A stretch of 64,000 bases of DNA, from positions 33,963,257 to 34,027,256 of the forward strand of contig OZ024801.1 in the NCBI GenBank assembly GCA_964017045.1, in the 5' to 3' direction. Positions 1 through 11,424 of the stretch are shown piece after piece. Source of the DNA: Omphiscola glabra. Taxonomy: Eukaryota; Mollusca; Gastropoda; Lymnaeidae. The notes beneath the pieces are model-generated. The model had not been told where the DNA came from. It saw only the letters and a list, made by a program, of their open reading frames with translations, and searched no databases. A program made the translations under genes and the position numbers. Within the stretch, counting starts at the first letter, position 1. Each line of letters starts with the position of its first letter.

Positions 1-37
1 TGAAACCAGGTTAACGACCACATATGACCTGGCTCAC

Positions 38-233
38 CTCCGCCGTTCTTGTAACACAGATACGGGAACCTCCAGATGTTGCCCAGGCCGACGGCGTACC
101 CGATACAGGTGAGGATGAAATCGAGCTTCCCGCCCCATCCCTCGCGTGCGTCCTTGTCCTTGCTGCTCGCCCTGCCGAGGCTGGCCGACGACGACGACGA
201 GGTGGTGGCGCTGCTCTCCCGGCTGGAGGGCAT
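38..233 (-). CDS. First coding exon of an SLC6 sodium:neurotransmitter symporter
   Basis: On the minus strand an ATG at 233-231 opens a 65-codon reading frame. It ends at a splice donor, where the exon's last base is 38 and GTGAGC follows. Roughly the first 46 residues are a hydrophilic, serine-rich cytoplasmic tail (a run of Ser, then SKDKDARE). They lead into [20 protein letters not shown] and then [11 protein letters not shown], the hallmark first transmembrane helix of the SLC6 family. In this family that unwound helix lines the sodium and substrate sites, with GxGNxWRFPY as the signature. The exon ends in phase 1 just where the family continues GGG-A-F. The remaining exons would lie left of the window. 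The subtype is uncertain; the GYAVGLGN form resembles the glycine-transporter branch. An AG at about 288-289 (minus strand) could be an acceptor, so the ATG might be internal to a longer exon. Family certain, start fairly sure. Confidence 0.88.
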
Positions 234-1184
234 GACTGTCCGGGGTCGCGACTCAGATCTGATCCTTCCTCTCGAACTTGGACTGGCGATTACAAAAATA
301 TCAACAATAAAAAACATTACTTGAAAAAGTTTTTTAAAATATTTTTTTTTTAACTGGCTGCCCTTAAAAAAAATAAAATATAAATTAAAAAATAATGAAT
401 CAGTGATGTGGGGGTAGCTGTTGTGGGGGGCTGTTGTGGGGTGGAAGCTGTTGTGGGAGGAAAGCTGTTGATGAATTTAAAAGCAGGGCGTGAGAGTTTC
501 GATCAGAATGGTTAGTCATTTGTAAGCAACAGTACCACGAAGCGGGGGCTGAAGCTAATGTCTATCGAAGTTAGTGGCCTTAGGCCAAGGGTTCTAAAAT
601 ACGTTTTGTTCCATGGACCCTTTTTTCCAGTCAAATGTATTGATGTTTTAAGGCATATAATTAAAATTAAAAAAAAAAAAATTCAGCTTTTTGACCCACT
701 GAATTCAGCCTTTTCACAGACCAACGGATCGGTTGAACACAGGTCAAGAGCCCCTATTCTAGAGTACTGGGGACTGGAGACTGGGCCATGCTCAAATCTG
801 ATCAGGGAGTAGGGAAGTATGGGTGAAGATTTTAGAATGAGTTTGTCTGCCGCTTGGATCACTCTCGGGAGAATTGCAGATTTTTTTTATTGGATCCAAG
901 TACCAAAGAACAAACTACACCAACAAGCATTTCACTGCTCTACAAGCTTCAATGTCAGCTAGGTTTACTATTAACACACCGGATAGGATCTATATGGAGA
1001 ATAAGTTAATAACAAGACTTGGTACGCTGACTCCATACGGGATAAACCAAATCCACATTTTTACTTAACTGCCATGTCTTTTTCCTCTTTGATCTTTTTT
1101 ACATTTTACTTCAAGTTACTTCCTTTCTATTCTTCTTTACTTTGTTTCTGTCTGGTTTTTGCGCCAACTCCTATTTTTTCTCTT
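234..1184. other. Flank upstream of the SLC6 exon, no gene recognised
   Basis: This is AT-rich DNA with a short GT-rich direct repeat (AGCTGTTGTGGGG-like units, about 405-470) and scattered poly-A and poly-T runs. It would hold the 5' UTR or an upstream intron of the minus-strand SLC6 gene. I cannot see a convincing promoter. Confidence 0.4.
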
Positions 1185-1640
1185 TTTTTAGGTAGGATAT
1201 TTGTAAATATATATTATGTAAATTTAATTTATACTTATTTATATGTTTTGCGACTAATGCTGAGAGATTTCAACATGACGTCATTTGCGTGTTTTGTCCC
1301 TGGTTCCGATTTGGGTCAAAACCCTGGTTCCAATAGGGCCAAAACCCTGGTTCCGATAGTGTCAAAACACCGGTTAGTGATAAGTTTAGGGTTCAGGTTA
1401 GGTTCGGGGATAGATTTAGGGACATATATTCGCGGGTCGCGGCAACCAAGATGGCGGCCCGCGGTGCTATCTCTAGGCATTTACCTGTCTTGCTGTTGTA
1501 GTGATGAAGGCATGTGCCGAAACGTCTACTTGTGTATTATGTAAAATTATTATTAAAGCTTAACATATATTGTTGTATTGACTTAAATCGTTCTTGTCTA
1601 ATTAATCTATTTGAAAACTTTATCGCAGTCCAACGTTTTT
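1185..1640 (+). repeat. Dispersed repeat, plus copy
   Basis: The blocks at about 1185-1245 and 1500-1640 (core GATGAAGGCATGTGCCGAAA at about 1504) match, in reverse complement, the segment at about 43770-43990. Here the match is interrupted by roughly 250 bp that includes three CCTGGTTCCGAT-type short repeats at 1298-1360. The GATGAAGGC...GCCGAAACG signature recurs near the ends of many invertebrate retroelements, but I cannot name the family. Confidence 0.5.
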
Positions 1641-2674
1641 ACCAATAGGCTTCTCTGAATCGGCTCCTCGATATTTTCAAGTAGTATAGTATTTGATTTT
1701 TGCTTGTTTTTTGAATTGTTTCTTTTTTTAGTTGATCCTGTTGTTTGTTGTTGTTTTGTTCTTGTTTTTTTTTGGGGGGAAGAGAAAAAGGGGGGGGGGT
1801 TGAAAGCATGAGGGGGCTTTTCATGAGAGTACTCTGCCCCTTTGTACACAGAAGCGCGTGATCTCCCCTTGCTTTCCAAATTAATTTTTTTTTAGGGCTG
1901 TTGATAGTGGATTAACCTAATTTTTCCATCAAACTCTGATCTCCTTTTATCTCAAAACCATTTTAAGGAATTTTCTTTCGTTTTAACCGTACACATTTAT
2001 GCCACCTTTGGTCACTTCAAACTAGTTCTGGCGGGCATATTTCTAATGATTAATAGTTACAAATAAAAATTCTTACCTTTGGGGAAAAAAAACAATATTC
2101 AACTGATTTTAATGAAACTAATAGTGCGCCTGAATTAGTCTAATGTATACTATAGATACGCTGTAGTGAGTAGCTGTGTTACCAAAGGGTTACGCGATCC
2201 CCATCGTCGCTGCTGCTAATCCTACACACCAGAACGATCCTATGTGAAGTTAGAACACCATCTTCTTTAATGAAAATACAATCGGTTCGAGAGTAAGAGA
2301 ACAGCACCACGAGCGTTAAGACCGCAAGTAACCAACACTGACTGCAACACTCGCAATAGCCGAATCTGTCACATTCAGCTCTGCCGTAAGTGACACGACT
2401 CTGCCAGATTGTCATTACCTTCCATTTGTCACATACTCTTTACTTTTCTTTATTTTTGTTTTGTTTTTAACACTTCTATGAGGGTGTTTTTTTTCCTCTC
2501 TTTCTTTTTCGTTTTTTACAAAATACTTTTCTTTCCTTGCCGTAAGAATCCTCCAACATTGATAACAGCCAGATGAAGCAGGTACGTGAATGTTGTACTA
2601 ATACAAAATTAGTCAAATTTCGTTTCACTTGTCACCGCGCCTCTATAGCTTTTCGAAGGTCGTAGGTCTTAGAT
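1641..2674. other. No gene recognised
   Basis: AT-rich DNA with poly-T, poly-G and poly-A runs. Short open frames on both strands show no recognisable protein motif or codon signal. Confidence 0.35.
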
Positions 2675-2871
2675 CAGCGGTCCCCCAAACGTTGCTCCAT
2701 GGACCGACACCGGTCCGCGCGCCTTACTTTCCCAGTCTGCACAACATACATATTCATGGTGAAATAAAAAAAGAAAATATAATTAATAAATGTGACACCG
2801 ATCCCTCAGGAGATTTTTTTTTCCAAAACGTGTCCACCGATCCGTCAAATTTAAACGTTTGAGAACCGCTG
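2675..2871. mobile_element. hAT-type MITE with CAGCGGT termini
   Basis: The element begins CAGCGGTCCCCCAAACG and ends CGTTTGAGAACCGCTG, an imperfect terminal inverted repeat. The flanks TCTTAGAT and GTTTAGAT look like a decayed 8-bp target-site duplication. The interior, with CCATGGACCGACACCGGTCC near the left end, resembles a widespread non-autonomous hAT family. No coding capacity. Confidence 0.65.
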
Positions 2872-3089
2872 TGTTTAGATGACTATGGCAGCCGATGTCT
2901 TTTTTTAAAATAAAATCATCTTGGATGATTTCGTGTAACCCAAATATAAAACACAATGAAACTGTCTTAGAAGTGAAATGCGCATCGCGAGCAAATGTAT
3001 ATCTATAACCTTTGACCAGCACTGTAGCAAACTATGGGACATGATCCGAGGACACCATCTAATGCTGATGCATGTTGTAACTCATTCAT

Positions 3090-3378
3090 TGAATCCCCCT
3101 TTGAATCCCCTTTGAATCCCTTTGAATCTCTCTTTGGACCCCCCTTTAAATCCCCTTTGAAAACCCTTTGAATCCCCTTTGAATCCACCTTGGAATCACC
3201 TTTGAATCCCATTTGAATCCCACTTTGCATCCCCCTTTGAATCCCACTTTGAATCCCCCTTTGAATCCCACTTTGAATCCCACTTTGAATCCCACTTTGA
3301 ATCCCCTTTTAATCCCCTTTGAATCCCACTTTGAATCCCCTTTGAATCCCCTTTGAATCCCACTTTGAATCCCCCTTT
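3090..3378 (+). repeat. 12-bp minisatellite
   Basis: About 24 imperfect copies of CTTTGAATCCCA/C, with unit length varying by one or two bases. On the minus strand the period gives a spurious KGDSKG-type open frame. Confidence 0.9.
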
Positions 3379-4494
3379 TGAAAAAAATGCAGGTGAAAAT
3401 AATCTGGTCGTGATTATTAAGGGGCGCTGATTACTCTGGCGCTGATGATTATCCTAATTCTGGTTATTTGAATGAGGCTTATTCGGTTGCTATTATCCGG
3501 CTCCCTCTCTGGATCCCTTATTCGCATGGTCATTTAAACAAACGAGGCAATCCAATCCGTTGACTAATGCTGTGAACCCCCGGTGCGCAAGATGATCTTC
3601 GGCACTTGAGTGTCCTCAATATATTGTTTCGGTTATAAATGCTGATTGCTGATTTTATCGTTTGCTGCGCTTTGAACGGAAAGAAACAACAAAACAAAAC
3701 AACAACCACTCCAAGTTAGTGGTTCCTAATTGTCTCTGACTATGCGCCTGCACGGCGATCAGACCCAAGTGTGTGACCAATCAGGACTGAGGAACATTGC
3801 GTGAACCTGTTTTATTTTATTTCTCAGTTAACTCACTGTTAAGTGACACGTTTATAATTTATTAGTGCCGTTGCAAAATTGTGTGCCCTTTAGCCGTGCC
3901 GCAGCCCTTTTTCCCTAGAGTGGTGCGACCCTCGTTGAGGAAGATTTGGAGTACTAGTCAGTGACCCGTCAACATTGCCATACACATTTTTACATTTTCG
4001 CATTCGTTTTAGAAGTTTAAAATATAAATATATTCTTTCTTCTAAAAGTGCAAGACTCAAATCTAATGGAAACAAAATATATTAATTTACCATAGTACAA
4101 TCAAACACGAAATGCTCCTATTTTTAACTTATGAAGTCTCGTGATATCCGTCATGTATGTGTTCCTAGCAACGTTACTAGGGATATTGTTTTAAATAGAT
4201 TGAGACCACCCCCCCCCCCCCGCACCATACCACAAAATAAATATGAAAAGGGCTTAAACCAAGGTTGCGCACCACCAGGTGTAATATATAAATAATTACA
4301 TTAGCGACAACACGCAATGAGTGGATCAAATCTTTGACTATCGATGAATTACCAAAGCAGGCAGGCATCCTGATTGGTTGGAGTTCAGCAATGCACATTT
4401 CCCCTTTTCTTGCTATTAATACAAAGCTGGGGGAGGGGGGCGGCGGAACGTGCGGCCTTGTCGGGCGGATTATGCGAATATAAATAAAGCCAAC
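3379..4494. other. No gene recognised
   Basis: Mixed-composition DNA with a poly-C run near 4207-4221. The open frames are short and unrecognised. Confidence 0.35.
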
Positions 4495-4582
4495 AACTTC
4501 GACACTCAACTTAAACACCCAACAACTTCAACACCCAACAACGTCAACACCCAACAACCTCAACACCCAACAAACCCCTCGA
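4495..4582 (+). repeat. 17-bp minisatellite
   Basis: About five copies of an ACACCCAACAACxTCA unit. Confidence 0.8.
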
Positions 4583-4886
4583 CTCACGACTCCCACACAC
4601 AACTCCGATACCCTCCTAACAATCCATTACTTCTAATTGACATTGAAGCTTATGCTACCGCCTGGGCTGATGGTTCAACACTCGCAGTGAGATCTCTTTC
4701 ATGTTTACAGCCTCGGTACGTAAGTAAGTCAGGCTGAACTAAGCGTCAGCCTTTTCAAAGAGACACTAACTACGTTGTGGGGTTTCATTAATTACATTTT
4801 CCTTCTGACGTTTATAAATATCATTTAATGTATGTATCCAACCTTTCAGATACAAGGAGTAAATCACGTTGTATTTTGCGTGTATC

Positions 4887-5109
4887 AAATACTAGGAAAT
4901 TAGTAAAACACAATAAGGTTAAATCTGAAAAAAAGGGAACGCAAACAAAACAACGAACGTGTCTGCAGGAAGCCTTCATCAGCGAACAAACAGAAAAAAA
5001 AAACGAATAAAATAAAAAAAATATCAAAAAATTGTTTAAGGATATCATAGCACTTATAACACTAATCTTTTGCTGCCGTCTTGGACACTACTTCTCAGCT
5101 AAGTACTAT

Positions 5110-5152
<43 letters not shown>

Positions 5153-5270
5153 GTATTCGTTTTTTTCTGTTTGTTCGCTGATGAAGGCTTCCTGCCGACA
5201 CGTTCGTTGTTTTGTTGCGTTCCTTTTTTCAGGTTTAACCTTACTGTCTTTTACTAATTTCCTAGTGTGC
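4887..5270. repeat. Large inverted repeat (foldback) with GAAGGCTTC-type core
   Basis: The left arm (about 4887-5010) and right arm (about 5150-5270) are near-perfect reverse complements sharing AACGAACGTGTC, GGAAGCCTTCATCAGCGAAC and an AACAAACAGAAAAAAA-type end. A spacer of about 140 bp contains a long poly-T run. These may be two opposed copies of a retroelement tail or one foldback transposon. Confidence 0.7.
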
Positions 5271-5429
5271 TAACCTGATTGCAGTCTCCCCCCTTATTAC
5301 CCTATCAAATACTAATCGATTTATGTCATTAGATCAATGTTTCCTGGCATGTCAAGGCTCGCCAGGTAAAAATGATGATAAGAACAAAAAAGCAATAAGA
5401 TTTATAGAAATGTTTCAAATTAAAAAACA

Positions 5430-5760
5430 ACAACATTTTACTTTATGTTACAAGACAGGCAGTTCCGGCTCATACCAGCGAAAAGCCAGTACAGGAACTG
5501 CTCATTCCTACCAAAGACAATCAGGGACTGGAACAATCTTTCAAAAGGAACAGTTGAGGCGGCAACACTTGACTCATTTGCGTCTATTGCCTCAGGCCTT
5601 CCAACCCCCCAGTGCATGATACCCTCACGCAGTTACTCTTGTAACCAGTGAAATATCCTCATCAACACCAGGCACAGACACATTGCAAATCCCATCTACA
5701 TTCATAGGAGCCATAATGATCCATAAATTGATCGTGGACCCTTGATATATAGAAGAAGAG
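5430..5760 (+). mobile_element. 3' end of a non-LTR retrotransposon (reverse transcriptase C-terminus)
   Basis: The frame ending at 5651 contains RQFRLIPAKSQYRN, then FLPKTIRDWNNLSKGTVEAA and LDSFAS. This is the usual C-terminus of CR1/Jockey-like LINE reverse transcriptases (RTI-x-WN-x-LP). No upstream polymerase domain is present, so this is a 5'-truncated insertion. The segment to about 5760, ending in GAAGAAGAGTAAG, would be its 3' UTR and tail. Confidence 0.7.
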
Positions 5761-6089
5761 TAAGACACAGATTTATTTTCTAAGTTCTGCAGCACACATT
5801 TAACTGATAAAATGAAATGAAAAATGAAATATAAATTATTTAAAGGTCATGTTTTCAAATGCATTTTAAGTTTTTATTGGAGTGGGGTTGGTGCGAAAGT
5901 CTACAAATTAGCAGGTTTGGGGGTGTGGGGGTTGGGGGGGGGGGAGCAAGCTTTAATAGTGACACATTTCGCAAGTGGGTCCCGAATATAGAGACTCTGA
6001 AACTATGCGCTAGACAAATCTTCGCATGAAAGTACGACTAAAAGTCACGTGAGAAAGATTGACAACAAAGTGACACTCTGCATAGTGCC

Positions 6090-6420
6090 ACGTTCAAATT
6101 TTTTTGTAAAACAGAGTAGCTCGCCCGTGGTTGCCGCCTACTTTTACCTAGTCGGGTTGGTTGTAAACTCGATTGCAGTAAGTTAACTAGGGTTAATTAA
6201 AACAGAACAAAATAATATAGTTTTTAAAACGACATTTATACTTTTTACTCTGAATCATTTCTTTCCTCTCACTCCACGGTGACGTCATCCGATCCATGTT
6301 AACTCAGCCAAACCATGACGACAACCACAAATGATCCGAAAGCGGAAAATGATATTCACCGATTCACCCAACCCATTACGCCCTTTTCTCTCAGAAACGA
6401 TTTTTTTTCCCTCCGTGGAC
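6090..6420 (+). repeat. Dispersed repeat, left copy of an inverted pair
   Basis: It matches the reverse complement of about 11425-11745 over most of its length. Shared blocks include AAAACAGAGTAGCT, CCGTGGTTGCCGCC, GGTTAATTAAAACAGA, GACGTCATCCGATCCATGTT and ACAACCACAAATGA. The inner ends face each other across about 5 kb. No coding content. Confidence 0.65.
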
Positions 6421-6764
6421 GTACCCCATGCGCTACAAAAACAATTTGACATGAGGCTATCCGCAAAGTAGAATAACAATCAACTAATAGGAACCGGAGG
6501 CTATGTTGACGTAGAATAATAATCCTGTTATCCGTGCGGTTAATTGAAAGACTCCTAATTGAATCTTGCTGCGTCACCACCGAATCCAGGAATGAGAAAA
6601 ATACACGGAAAATGGAATGTGTGAAAGGGGGGGGGGGCAGGGGAGGGAGGACAAGGACGTCACAAAGGTCGTGACACTAAAATGTCGAGGGTACAAAAAA
6701 TTCTCAAGTGACCTGGCAATTAATACATTAAAAAAATAAATAAACATAGTAGATTAGAGAATTG
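6421..6764. other. No gene recognised
   Basis: Low-complexity flank with a poly-G run near 6628-6637. Confidence 0.35.
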
Positions 6765-7085
6765 GGATCACGGGCGGGGGAGATCAAGGACGGAGGAGAT
6801 CACGAGCGGAGGAGATCACGAGCGGAGGAGATCATGGGCGGAGGAGATCACAGGCGGATGAGATCACGGGCGGATGAGATCACGGGCGGAGGAGATCACG
6901 GGCGGGGGAGATCACGGGCTGAGGAGATCACGGGCGGAGGAGATCACGGGCGGAGGAGATCACAGGCGGACATGGGCGGAGGAGATCACGGACGGAGGAG
7001 ATCACGGACGGAGGAGATCACGGACGGACGACATCACGGGCGGACGACATCACGGGCGGACGACATCACGGGCAGACATGGGCGG
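6765..7085 (+). repeat. 16-bp minisatellite
   Basis: About 20 copies of GGAGATCACGGGCGGA and variants. The plus strand is G-rich. Confidence 0.92.
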
Positions 7086-7554
7086 AGGAGAAGATGGGGC
7101 CGAAGGGGTTGGCCATCATGGCCGGTTCGGTTTTTTGTTTGTTTGTTTTTTTTTTTTGCGGGGGGGGGGGGGGGGAGGCCCTTTCGGTCCACTGCATATT
7201 CTAATGTCACTTGTCGTTTTGTCTTTTGTCGTTTTGTCTGGTTACCATTCTAAATATGGCTAATGTATGATTTGTATGATTTGTATTTTGTATGTTTTAC
7301 AGGTGTCGTAAATGAGAGAGAGGTGGGGGGGGGGGGGACACCAACGACTGTATCGGACGTCACAAACGAGACAAATGGGTTGGGATGAGTCTGGGGTAAC
7401 GAGAATAGAACAACTATTGTTCCCTTGCGGCCCTGGTGAGAGCTCGTCTACCCTATCACCCCCCTCCCCCTTTTTTTACGCCCCCGTGCCAAAAAAAGCT
7501 CAACCAGTGATTATAAGAAAATACATTTTAGCCGGTACTTTCCAGTAATGTGCA
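7086..7554. other. Poly-G rich spacer
   Basis: Holds two long poly-G runs (near 7158-7175 and 7325-7338), TTTGT-type repeats, and no recognisable gene. Confidence 0.4.
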
Positions 7555-8690
7555 GCATGACTGGGTAGGCATGGCTGGGTAGGTATGTTTAAGTAGGTAT
7601 GGCTGGGTAGGCATGGCTGGGTAGGCATGTTTTAGTAGGTATGGCTGGGTAGGTATGGCTGGGTAGGTATGGCTGGGTAGGCATGGCTGGGTAGGCATGT
7701 TTTAGTAGGTATGGCTGGGTAGGCATGGCTGGGTAGACATGTTTTAGTAGGTATGGCTGGGTAGGCATGGCTGGGTAGGCATGTTTTAGTAGGTATGGCT
7801 GGGTAGGCATGGCTGGGTAGGCATGTTTTAGTAGGTATGGCTGGGTAGGTATGGCTGGGTAGGCATGGCTGGGTAAGCATGTTTTAGTAGGTATGGCTGG
7901 GTAGGCATGGCTGGGTAGGCATGGCTGGGTAGGCATGTTTTAGTAGGTATGGCTGGGTAGGCATGGCTGGGTAGGCATGTTTTAGTAGGTATGGCTGGGT
8001 AGGCATGGCTGGGTAGGCATGTTTTAGTAGGTATGGCTGGGTAGGCATGGCTGGGTAGGCATGTTTTAGTAGGTAATGCTGGGTAGGCATGGCTGGGTAG
8101 GCATGTTTTAGTAGGTATGGCTGGGTAGGCATGGTTGGGTAGGCATGTTTTAGTAGGTATGGCTGGGTAGGCATGGCTTGGTAGGAATGTTTTAGTAGGT
8201 ATGGCTGGGTAGACATGGTTTAGTAGGTATGGCTGGGTAGGCATGGCTGGGTAGGCATGGCTGGGTAGGCATGGCTGGGTAGGCATGGCTGGGTAGACAT
8301 GGTTTAGTAGGCATGGCTGGGTAGGCATGGCTGGGTAGGCCTTGCTCGGTAAGTATTGCTGGATAGGCATGGCTGAGCAGGTATGGCTGGGTATACAATT
8401 GGGTAGACATGGCTGGGTGGGCAGGGTTGTTTAGATATGGCTGGGTAGGTATGGCTGGGTAGGCATGGGTTGCTAGGCATGACTGCATTGTTATGGTTGG
8501 GTAGGTATAGTTGGATATGTATGGCTGTGTAGTTATGACTGGATAGGTATGGCTGGGTAAGTATGGATGGGTAGGTACGGCTAAGTAGGCATGGCTGGAT
8601 AGACATGGCTGGGTACGCATGGCCAGGTAGGTATGACTGCGTAGGCATGGCTGGGCAAGTATGGCTGGGTAACAATGACTGGGTAGGCTG
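7555..8690 (+). repeat. 14-bp minisatellite with 42-bp higher-order unit
   Basis: About 80 copies of a 14-bp unit in two main forms, ATGGCTGGGTAGGC and ATGTTTTAGTAGGT. Between about 7620 and 8240 they alternate regularly as one T-rich unit followed by two G-rich units, a 42-bp higher-order repeat. From about 8330 to the right edge the units become progressively diverged. Period-three-compatible spacing gives spurious CLPSHAYPAIPT-type frames on the minus strand. Confidence 0.95.
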
Positions 8691-8949
8691 ATAAAATAAA
8701 CATTCTCTACTTTTACACTTGTTCTGATAACATAGGTATAGAGTCTATCCTTTGTTGGCAAACTGCCCACTCATTCTGTTTGTTGATAAATCTATTCGAA
8801 ACAACCTGAGTGGAAAATATCTTTACCATTAGGATTTTAAAAAAGTCCCCCTCCTCCCAAAACTACCTCCACTCTTTCCACTTCCTCCGATCCCTTCCAC
8901 TTCATCCACTTCTCCCCCATCCACTTCTTCCACCCCATCCATTACTAGG

Positions 8950-9640
8950 CAGAATGTATGTAGGGGTGTTATTGTGCGATGACGTGATCCTACTGTCCAG
9001 AGGTCATATTGGAGGTCATAGGCAGAAATGTATGATGAGGCGCTGTTGTGCGGTGACGTGATCCTACTGTCAAGAGGTGTGAGTGGAGGTCATAGGCAGA
9101 AATGCATATTGAGGTGCTGTCGCGCGATCACGTGTTCCTACTGGCCAGAGATCAGAGAGGAGGTCATAGGCATAAACGTATGTTGAGGCGCTGTTGTGCG
9201 GTGACGTGATTCTTCTGTCCAGAGGTCAGAGTGGAGGTCATAGGCAGAAATGCATATTGAGGTGCTGTCGTGCAGTGACGTGATACTACTGTCCAGAGGT
9301 CAGAGTGGAGGTCATAGGCAGAAATGCATGTTGAAGTGCTGTCGTGCAGTGACGTGATCCTACTGTCCAGAGGTCAGAGTGGAGGTCAAAGGTAACAATG
9401 TATGTGGAGGTGCTGTCGAGCGGTGACGTGATCCTACTGTCCAGAGGTCAGAGTGGAGGTCAAAGATAACAATGTATGTGGAGGTGCTGTCGAGCGGTGA
9501 CGTGATCCTACTGTCCAGAAGTCAGAGTGGAGGTCAAAGATAACAATGTATGTGGAGGTGATGTCGAGCGGTGACGTGATCCTACTGTCCAGAGGTCGGA
9601 GTGGAGGTCATAGGCAGAAATGCATGTTGATGTGCTGTTC
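8950..9640 (+). repeat. ~72-75-bp minisatellite carrying AGGTCA and TGACGTG motifs
   Basis: Nine to ten copies. Each has GGTGACGTGATCCTACTGTC followed by CAGAGGTCAGAGTGGAGGTC. Most units contain two AGGTCA hexamers six bases apart and one TGACGTG. Confidence 0.92.
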
Positions 9641-9820
9641 TCTTGATGGAGCTAAACGTGCCGTAAGTCCTAAACGCCTGGTTACCACAGCTGCATTACG
9701 CATGCAGTTAAAAAAATCTATCACCTTATATAGGCAGCGGCGCATCAAAGAAATTAAGAAAAATGGTTGTTGGGGGGGGGGAGTTTTTAAAATAGTTATC
9801 GTTTTATTCGGTTAATATAA

Positions 9821-10100
9821 GGCTGCGACTATTCTTACCCGGGTACCAGAAGTGAGAGGTTGGGATTAAAAAACTATTTAAAATATTATTGTCGGGTTTG
9901 TAAGACAAAATTTGGTATCAAATGAAAGATGATTGAATGGACTGTACGTTTGTAAACGTACTTGTTCAGTTTAACTAAAATAAACGACCACAAATGACAC
10001 CCGAGTCTAATGGGAAACGGATGCGAATGGTGGCGCTGCGTGTCCAGGTCCATTTTGACTAAAGGCTTCTCTCTCCCGGTACCCGGGTACGAATAGCGTT
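9821..10100. mobile_element. Foldback MITE (MULE-like), copy 1
   Basis: The termini GCGACTATTCTTACCCGGGT and ACCCGGGTACGAATAGCG are inverted copies. The interior TATCAAATGAAAGAT and AACTAAAATAAAC blocks are shared with the copies at 14541 and 44110. The right arm is shortened compared with those copies. Confidence 0.7.
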
Positions 10101-10924
10101 TTAATAATGAATACAGGATAACCCCAACCTTTTTTTTTACACTAGCTACTACCCTTAACACCCCCCTCCCCCCCCCCCCCCCGGGAGCCGCATCCCAGCC
10201 TCTCCCTCCAATGAAAAAAATCAGAAGTGAATGTCGAAAATAAAATATTTCAGTGAAATCTGATTTGTTGCGTTGTTATTTCTAGCGCAGTACTTCCCAG
10301 CGTGGGTAAATTAAAGACTATGGCGGGAACATTTAGGCCTCAGTGAAAAAAAAGGGGGGTGGGGGAGGAGAGAGAGACATGAATTTATATTCCAAAAGTG
10401 GGGCCGGTGCAATTTTAGCCAACCAACGGGGTCAATAAACCTTTTCAGGTGCTCAGGGGGCGTGTAGCAAATAGAGGTTAGGAGACACCGTTCTGGTGGT
10501 GGGCAGTGAGGGAGGGGGGGCTCGTCCGGGATGAATCACTGTGTTATGTCTCTGCACGTTATTTGTACCATTGTCATTTTTGGCATGTCACATCGGGATG
10601 ATCATTACAGTCGTGGCTATTCGACCAGTGGTCTCCACGGGAACTAGGATCTACCTAATGTGTGTCGTGGGTCAAGGACACATGGACGTGGGGGGGGGGG
10701 GGGGGAAGCAGTGAGTGCAGCAAGGGCAAACCGCGAACTAATTTAAGAAATTATAGAGTCCAGTCCTCTTTTTTTTAAAAATAAGGTCGTTAATTTCTGC
10801 TGTCTATTTTACTTGCATGCAGTCCCATGTAATCCCAATTACATTTGAACATGGCCATTTCATTGGCAGTAACTATCAAAATACACCATTCTCAATGTAG
10901 CAATGTCCTTAACGCCACCAGATG
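10101..10924. other. No gene recognised; poly-C and poly-G runs
   Basis: Long C and G homopolymers lie near 10163-10182 and 10689-10704. No coding signal seen. Confidence 0.35.
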
Positions 10925-11170
10925 GCCGGCCAATTTCATGAAAATAAAATTCCCGATAACTGCGTTAAATGAGATTTTTACAACTACGGCAAGTGCGTTT
11001 GGTGCATAATATTTTCTTTTTTGTTTGACGGGAAATAGTCTCAATTTAAATATGAAGCTATAAATCTACGGTATAAAACGGGAGTGGGAAATTAAAATAG
11101 TAATATATAGTTCAGGGGCATAAACAATGTGCTGTGTTTCGAACCGGGGGGGGGGCGGGGCGGGGGGCGC
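10925..11170 (+). repeat. Dispersed repeat related to 29560-29760
   Basis: Shares AATTCCCGATAACTG, GTTTGGTGCxTxATATTTTC and a similarly placed GTGGGxAATTA-type block with the later copy, and ends in a poly-G run. Family unknown. Confidence 0.5.
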
Positions 11171-11424
11171 ACTAATTTGAATTCTTATAAAGTGCGTTAA
11201 TTGGGTGCATGTTTTTTTTTCAAGTAACTTTAGTAGATGGGAAGTTCACGATTTGTTGAATTCTCCACGGTTTCCCCATAACATTAACATAGTTGAAGCT
11301 TCTCATCTTGTCTCTGAGATCTGGCTGGTCTGGAGACTTGATCCCTGACAGCGGAACACGATTGGCATCGTGTGTGGTTCACAATGGATGTGTGGGATAC
11401 GTTCACCAAGGTAAAAAAATATAA

